A DNA stretch of 7,792 nt from contig JAZKEQ010000007.1 of NCBI GenBank assembly GCA_040386935.1, positions 1-7,792 on the forward strand, read 5' to 3'. This document shows, piece after piece, positions 5,992 through 7,792 of the stretch (position 1 is the stretch's first letter; each line of letters begins with the position of its first letter). The notes beneath the pieces are model-generated. The model saw nothing but the letters and a program-made list of their open reading frames with translations, was not told the origin of the DNA and ran no database searches. This DNA is from JABMMZ01 sp040386935 (GTDB taxonomy: Bacteria; Bacteroidota; Bacteroidia; NS11-12g; UBA955). The translations under genes and the position numbers were made by a program.

Positions 5992-6354
5992 ATGTACGAA
6001 AAGAAAATTGAAGAAGAATTGGATTGCGGCATTCGAGTGGCATTCAAAATATTTGGCGGCAAATGGAAACTATGTATCATAGATGCTATCAATAGAGGGA
6101 TTGCACGCCCTGTTGATATCCACAAAAGCATTCCCAATGCCACCTTGCGGGTAATAGAAATACAATTGGCTGAGCTTTTATTCTTTGGTGTGGTTGATAA
6201 ATGTTCAGAAGAGATTTATCCGAAAAAATCGGAATATAAACTCACTGCTATTGGCGAAAGCTTACTACCCTTATTAAATCAAATCGACACTTGGGGTGCC
6301 AAACATTCTGAATTTGTGAAAGAACGTCAAAGCGAGTTAATAGATTCAGAATAG
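5992..6354 (+). CDS. HxlR-family transcriptional regulator (hxlR-1)
   Basis: This 120-residue winged-helix protein has the HxlR (DUF24) signature: an N-terminal cysteine (Cys12) followed by FKIFGGKWKLCIIDAI (18-33), a helix-turn-helix at about 38-66, a wing ending in KKSEYKLTAIGESLLP (78-93), and the dimerisation helix with TW (100-101). The N-terminal cysteine corresponds in position to the thiol that senses quinones or aldehydes in YodB-type members. Here the recognition helix (NATLRVIEIQLAELLFFGVV) departs from the common S-x-K-x-LT-x-x-LKELE pattern and lacks the usual basic residues after the Ser/Thr, so its DNA site may be unusual. It is divergent from the DUF2306 gene and probably controls both genes through the dyad between them. 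Inducer unknown. Confidence 0.9.
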   Translation: MYEKKIEEELDCGIRVAFKIFGGKWKLCIIDAINRGIARPVDIHKSIPNATLRVIEIQLAELLFFGVVDKCSEEIYPKKSEYKLTAIGESLLPLLNQIDTWGAKHSEFVKERQSELIDSE

Positions 6355-6396
6355 TTAAATTACAATTGGCCTGCAATTACTTATTTAAAGTCTTTA

Positions 6397-6906
6397 TTAT
6401 GGCATTATCCAACGTTTAACAGCCTCGTCCGTATCTGTAGGCAGGCTATTGAATATAATTGTTGATTTTGGCGCAGATACATGCACCACATTGATGAGTT
6501 GTTCAAATAAAATAAAATTAGATTTCAAGCCTCTAATACCATTACCAATCACCACTCCATCATAGTTTGCTTTGCTTAATTGTTGAGCAAGTTTATCCAA
6601 GTTAGTATCACCGTTATCAATTAAAAAAATTTGTGCATCGTAGCCCATGGTAATTAATTTTTCTATTGTTTCATTGAGCCCTTTTTCAATTATTTGAGCT
6701 GACAGTCCTTGTGGAATTTCAGGGTTTGTAAAATCCATAGTGAGGGGATTCATTCCGATGATGAGTACGCTTTTCATATTATTTGATACTTGTTTTTTGC
6801 TGTTTGAAGATGTTGTTGTTGGATGGTCGGTGCATGATGTGAATAGCACTGTTGATGTAAGAACAAGGAATAGACTCCATGCTATTTGTTGTTTTTTTAA
6901 AATCAT
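6397..6906 (-). CDS. Predicted lipoprotein with Rossmann-like domain
   Basis: The 169-residue product starts at ATG 6906 after an A-rich leader. Residues 1-24 form a lipoprotein signal: KK near the start, hydrophobic core WSLFLVLTSTVLF, then LFTSC with Cys25 as the lipidation site. A Ser/Thr/Asn-rich linker (26-43) follows. From Met44 (MKSVLIIGMNP) runs an alpha/beta domain I associate with small stand-alone proteins found beside regulators in many bacteria: a glycine-containing first strand, PQGL (65-68), YDAQIFLID (89-97), DGVVIGNGIRG (116-126), LFEQLINVVH (133-142), then APKSTIIFNS and a final EAVKRW. I cannot name an assigned function. A second in-frame start at Met44 would give the usual cytosolic form, but the complete lipobox argues for export. 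It is divergent from hxlR-2 and convergent with hxlR-1. Confidence 0.78.
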   Translation of the reverse strand: MILKKQQIAWSLFLVLTSTVLFTSCTDHPTTTSSNSKKQVSNNMKSVLIIGMNPLTMDFTNPEIPQGLSAQIIEKGLNETIEKLITMGYDAQIFLIDNGDTNLDKLAQQLSKANYDGVVIGNGIRGLKSNFILFEQLINVVHVSAPKSTIIFNSLPTDTDEAVKRWIMP

Positions 6907-6908
6907 TT

Positions 6909-6940
6909 TTTGTGTTAATTAAATTTATGAATTACATTTG
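6909..6940 (+). promoter_or_regulatory. Candidate promoter of hxlR-2
   Basis: TTTG at 6909-6912 is followed after 20 nt by TACATTTG (6933-6940), an exact match to TAnnTTTG. The start would fall near 6947, leaving an unusually long leader of about 80 nt that carries the two dyads at 6951-6966 and 6980-6995. A second, weaker candidate -7, TACCTTTTG at 6982-6990, is closer to the gene and overlaps the second dyad. Confidence 0.4.
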
Positions 6941-6950
6941 TTTCACAAAG

Positions 6951-6966
6951 AAACTATTAATAGTTT
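6951..6966. promoter_or_regulatory. Perfect 16-bp palindrome in the lipoprotein/hxlR-2 spacer
   Basis: AAACTATTAATAGTTT reads identically on both strands. It lies 45 nt upstream of the lipoprotein start codon, just behind a near-consensus - strand -7 box (TTTCTTTG, 6946-6953), and just downstream of the candidate hxlR-2 promoter. The location suits a regulator-binding site acting on both genes; which protein binds is not shown. Confidence 0.5.
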
Positions 6967-6968
6967 TA

Positions 6969-7023
6969 AAAAGTAACTTGTTACCTTTTGGTAACTGGTA
7001 AAAAGTGGTAACTAAAAAGTAAC
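6969..7023. repeat. Cluster of GTAAC repeats upstream of hxlR-2
   Basis: Within 55 nt the pentamer GTAAC occurs at 6973-6977, 6991-6995, 7008-7012 and 7019-7023, with the inverse GTTAC at 6980-6984 and a partial GGTAAA at 6997-7002. GTTACCTTTTGGTAAC (6980-6995) forms a perfect 6-bp dyad around TTTT, and AAAAGTAAC is repeated exactly at 6969-6977 and 7015-7023. The cluster ends 4 nt before the hxlR-2 ATG. It most likely holds several operator half-sites; repeated binding by HxlR-2 itself is the simplest reading. Confidence 0.6.
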
Positions 7024-7027
7024 AGAT

Positions 7028-7354
7028 ATGGCCAATTTTAATGAAGATATCGCATGTCCCATAACAGCAACCCTTGAATACATTGGTGGCAGATGGAAGT
7101 GTATAATATTATATTATCTCACATCGGGTAAAAGACGATTTGGAGAAATCGCAGTCCGCATACCCACTATTTCAAGAAAGGTATTAACGCAGCAATTGAA
7201 AGAATTGGAAAGAGATGGGCTTATTATAAGAAAACAATTCAAGGAAATACCACCACGGGTGGAATACTCACTTACAGACTTAGGAAAAAGTCTATCCTCT
7301 GTTTTTAAAGAAATGTCGGCTTGGGGGAAAGAGAATGTTTTAAGTAAACGTTAA
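7028..7354 (+). CDS. HxlR-family transcriptional regulator (hxlR-2)
   Basis: This 108-residue winged-helix protein carries the classic HxlR signature CPITATLEYIGGRWKCIIL (10-28) with the conserved Cys10, a helix-turn-helix whose recognition helix ISRKVLTQQLKELERDGLI (48-66) is of the standard type, a wing with IPPRVEYSLTDLGKSL (74-89), and a C-terminal dimerisation helix with AWG (98-100). Members of the family respond to aldehydes, quinones or other electrophiles through the N-terminal cysteine. It shares domain layout with hxlR-1 but the two are clearly diverged, so this is not a recent tandem copy. The start at 7028 follows directly after the GTAAC cluster. Divergent orientation makes the lipoprotein gene its probable target. 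A hairpin at 7386-7407 followed by T-rich sequence may end the transcript. Confidence 0.93.
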   Translation: MANFNEDIACPITATLEYIGGRWKCIILYYLTSGKRRFGEIAVRIPTISRKVLTQQLKELERDGLIIRKQFKEIPPRVEYSLTDLGKSLSSVFKEMSAWGKENVLSKR

Positions 7355-7385
7355 GAATTCATACCCAGTCAATTTTTTCTGCATA

Positions 7386-7414
7386 AAAGCTCAGACATGA
7401 TGGCTTTACTTTTT
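7386..7414 (+). terminator. Possible terminator after hxlR-2, diverged copy of the tRNA terminator
   Basis: AAAGC (7386-7390) and TCA (7391-7393) pair with TGA (7398-7400) and GCTTT (7403-7407) around the loop GACA, with a 2-nt bulge, and ACTTTTT follows. It begins about 30 nt after the hxlR-2 stop. The loop context AGACAT and the following TTTTTGCTCC are shared with the tRNA-Asn terminator region exactly 150 bp downstream, so this hairpin is probably a decayed duplicate of it. Confidence 0.4.
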
Positions 7415-7415
7415 G

Positions 7416-7494
7416 CTCCCTGACCTATCCCGCACTTGCGGGAAGGGACCTAGTGATTAATCGTGCACATTCGGGACTCTAACCAGCTGAGCTA
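7416..7494 (-). pseudogene. tRNA-Asn pseudogene with two replaced segments
   Basis: Three blocks are identical to the intact tRNA-Asn gene 138-150 bp away: the 3' acceptor strand and neighbours (7410-7426), the variable/anticodon side block GGGACCTAGTGATTA (7445-7459), and the D-arm block CTCTAACCAGCTGAGCTA (7477-7494). Between them, 11 nt of the T arm are replaced by ATCCCGCACTTGCGGGA (7427-7443), and 11 nt covering the anticodon and one side of its stem are replaced by ATCGTGCACATTCGGGA (7460-7476). The 5' acceptor strand is missing; AAAACCACCA follows instead. Without anticodon, T loop or acceptor stem it cannot act as a tRNA. The two 17-nt inserts agree at 13 of 17 positions. Confidence 0.78.
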
Positions 7495-7526
7495 AAAACC
7501 ACCAACACACCTGTGTAACTTATCTT

Positions 7527-7558
7527 AAAATAAAAAACCACCAGACATTGGTGGTTTT
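7527..7558 (-). terminator. Rho-independent terminator of tRNA-Asn
   Basis: A 10-bp stem, AAAACCACCA (7534-7543) against TGGTGGTTTT (7549-7558), closes a 5-nt loop. On the - strand it is followed by a T-rich tail (TTATTTT after the stem), and it begins 8 nt beyond the tRNA 3' end. Read on the + strand the stem is also followed by ATTTTT, so it may work in both directions. Confidence 0.8.
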
Positions 7559-7565
7559 ATTTTTG

Positions 7566-7639
7566 CTCCCTGACCTGGGCTCGAACCAGGGACCTAGTGA
7601 TTAACAGTCACTCGCTCTAACCAGCTGAGCTATCAAGGA
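7566..7639 (-). tRNA. tRNA-Asn (anticodon GTT)
   Basis: The 74-nt gene folds as a complete cloverleaf on the - strand: acceptor TCCTTGA/TCAGGGA with one G-U pair, D stem GCTC/GAGC with loop AGCTGGTTA, anticodon stem AGTGA/TCACT with loop CTGTTAA giving anticodon GTT, and T stem CCTGG/CCAGG with loop TTCGAGC. The discriminator base is G, and CCA is not encoded, as is common in Bacteroidota. It has a canonical promoter upstream and a strong terminator downstream, so it is a self-contained unit. A decayed copy lies on its 3' side. Confidence 0.96.
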
Positions 7640-7658
7640 ATTTTCCTAAAAAGGAGTG

Positions 7659-7689
7659 CAAATATAGCCTTTTTTCATTTCTCTGCAAA
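7659..7689 (-). promoter_or_regulatory. Promoter of tRNA-Asn
   Basis: On the - strand TTTG (7686-7689) is followed after exactly 19 nt by TATATTTG (7659-7666), a perfect match to the Bacteroidota -33/-7 promoter. The predicted start is near 7652, about 13 nt before the mature 5' end of the tRNA. It is the cleanest promoter in the window and supports the phylum assignment. Confidence 0.8.
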
Positions 7690-7731
7690 TATTCAAGAAA
7701 AAATATTTTGAATTATCGCAAAGTCCTTTAT

Positions 7732-7792
7732 TTACTGAGACTTCTTAGTATCCAGATAACGGAGATAAGAACTTACATGCCTATCCTTCTTG
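7732..7792 (-). CDS. C-terminal end of an unidentified gene (partial)
   Basis: On the - strand an open frame enters from the right edge and ends at TAA (7732-7734) after 19 visible codons, reading KKDRHVSSYLRYLDTKKSQ. The mixed charged and amphipathic pattern and the richer base composition compared with the AT-rich spacer on its left look like real coding sequence. The fragment is too short for me to assign a family. It would be transcribed towards tRNA-Asn, with the tRNA promoter beginning about 43 nt after its stop. Confidence 0.45.
   Translation of the reverse strand, partial: KKDRHVSSYLRYLDTKKSQ

Noticed and set aside
6364..6378. AATTG/CAATT repeat between hxlR-1 and the lipoprotein gene
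   Set aside because: Short A-T stem with no clear T tract on either strand; not a convincing terminator.
6740..6922. Open frame on the + strand opposite the lipoprotein signal region
   Set aside because: Its codons mirror the lipoprotein gene, and it has no recognisable domain or start context.
6969..7023. CRISPR-like array
   Set aside because: The repeats are 5-9 nt with irregular short spacing and include inverted copies, fitting operator half-sites and not CRISPR repeats.

Overview
The window reads as chromosomal DNA of a member of the Bacteroidota, most likely near the Chitinophagaceae. The grounds are an AT-rich composition, promoters of the TTTG-N19-TAnnTTTG type (clearest before tRNA-Asn and before arsR), scarce Shine-Dalgarno sequences, and gene families typical of that phylum: a TPR-containing histidine kinase, DUF2306 and DUF6428 proteins, and paired HxlR regulators. 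No database search was possible, so the taxonomy is an inference.

Positions 1-123 are the 3' end of uppP. Positions 167-2228 hold a compact arsenic-response operon on the + strand: arsR, a DUF6428 protein, a 41-residue membrane peptide gene, thioredoxin-type arsC, and a class I SAM-dependent methyltransferase. Gaps are 5-14 nt, and arsC starts in an ATGA overlap. A perfect 12-bp palindrome lies across the predicted promoter. The logic would be ArsR sensing As(III) through a CxC site, ArsC reducing arsenate, and three poorly described proteins handling arsenite or its products. No arsenite permease gene lies in the window, and both ArsR and the DUF6428 protein end in paired cysteines.

Positions 2264-5060 hold a four-helix membrane protein of unknown function (+) and, convergent to it, a large periplasmic-TPR sensor histidine kinase (-) with no response regulator nearby.

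Positions 5238-7354 hold two HxlR-family redox/aldehyde-type regulators, each divergent from a probable target: hxlR-1 from a DUF2306 membrane protein, and hxlR-2 from a lipoprotein with a Rossmann-like domain. Both divergent spacers carry clear dyad symmetry placed on or next to the promoters.

Positions 7355-7792 hold tRNA-Asn(GTT) on the - strand with a canonical promoter and terminator, a degraded second copy of the same tRNA-plus-terminator unit 150 bp away, and the C-terminal end of an unidentified - strand gene at the window edge. The degraded copy has had two separate 11-nt segments replaced by two related GC-rich 17-nt segments. This is the most unexplained structure in the window.
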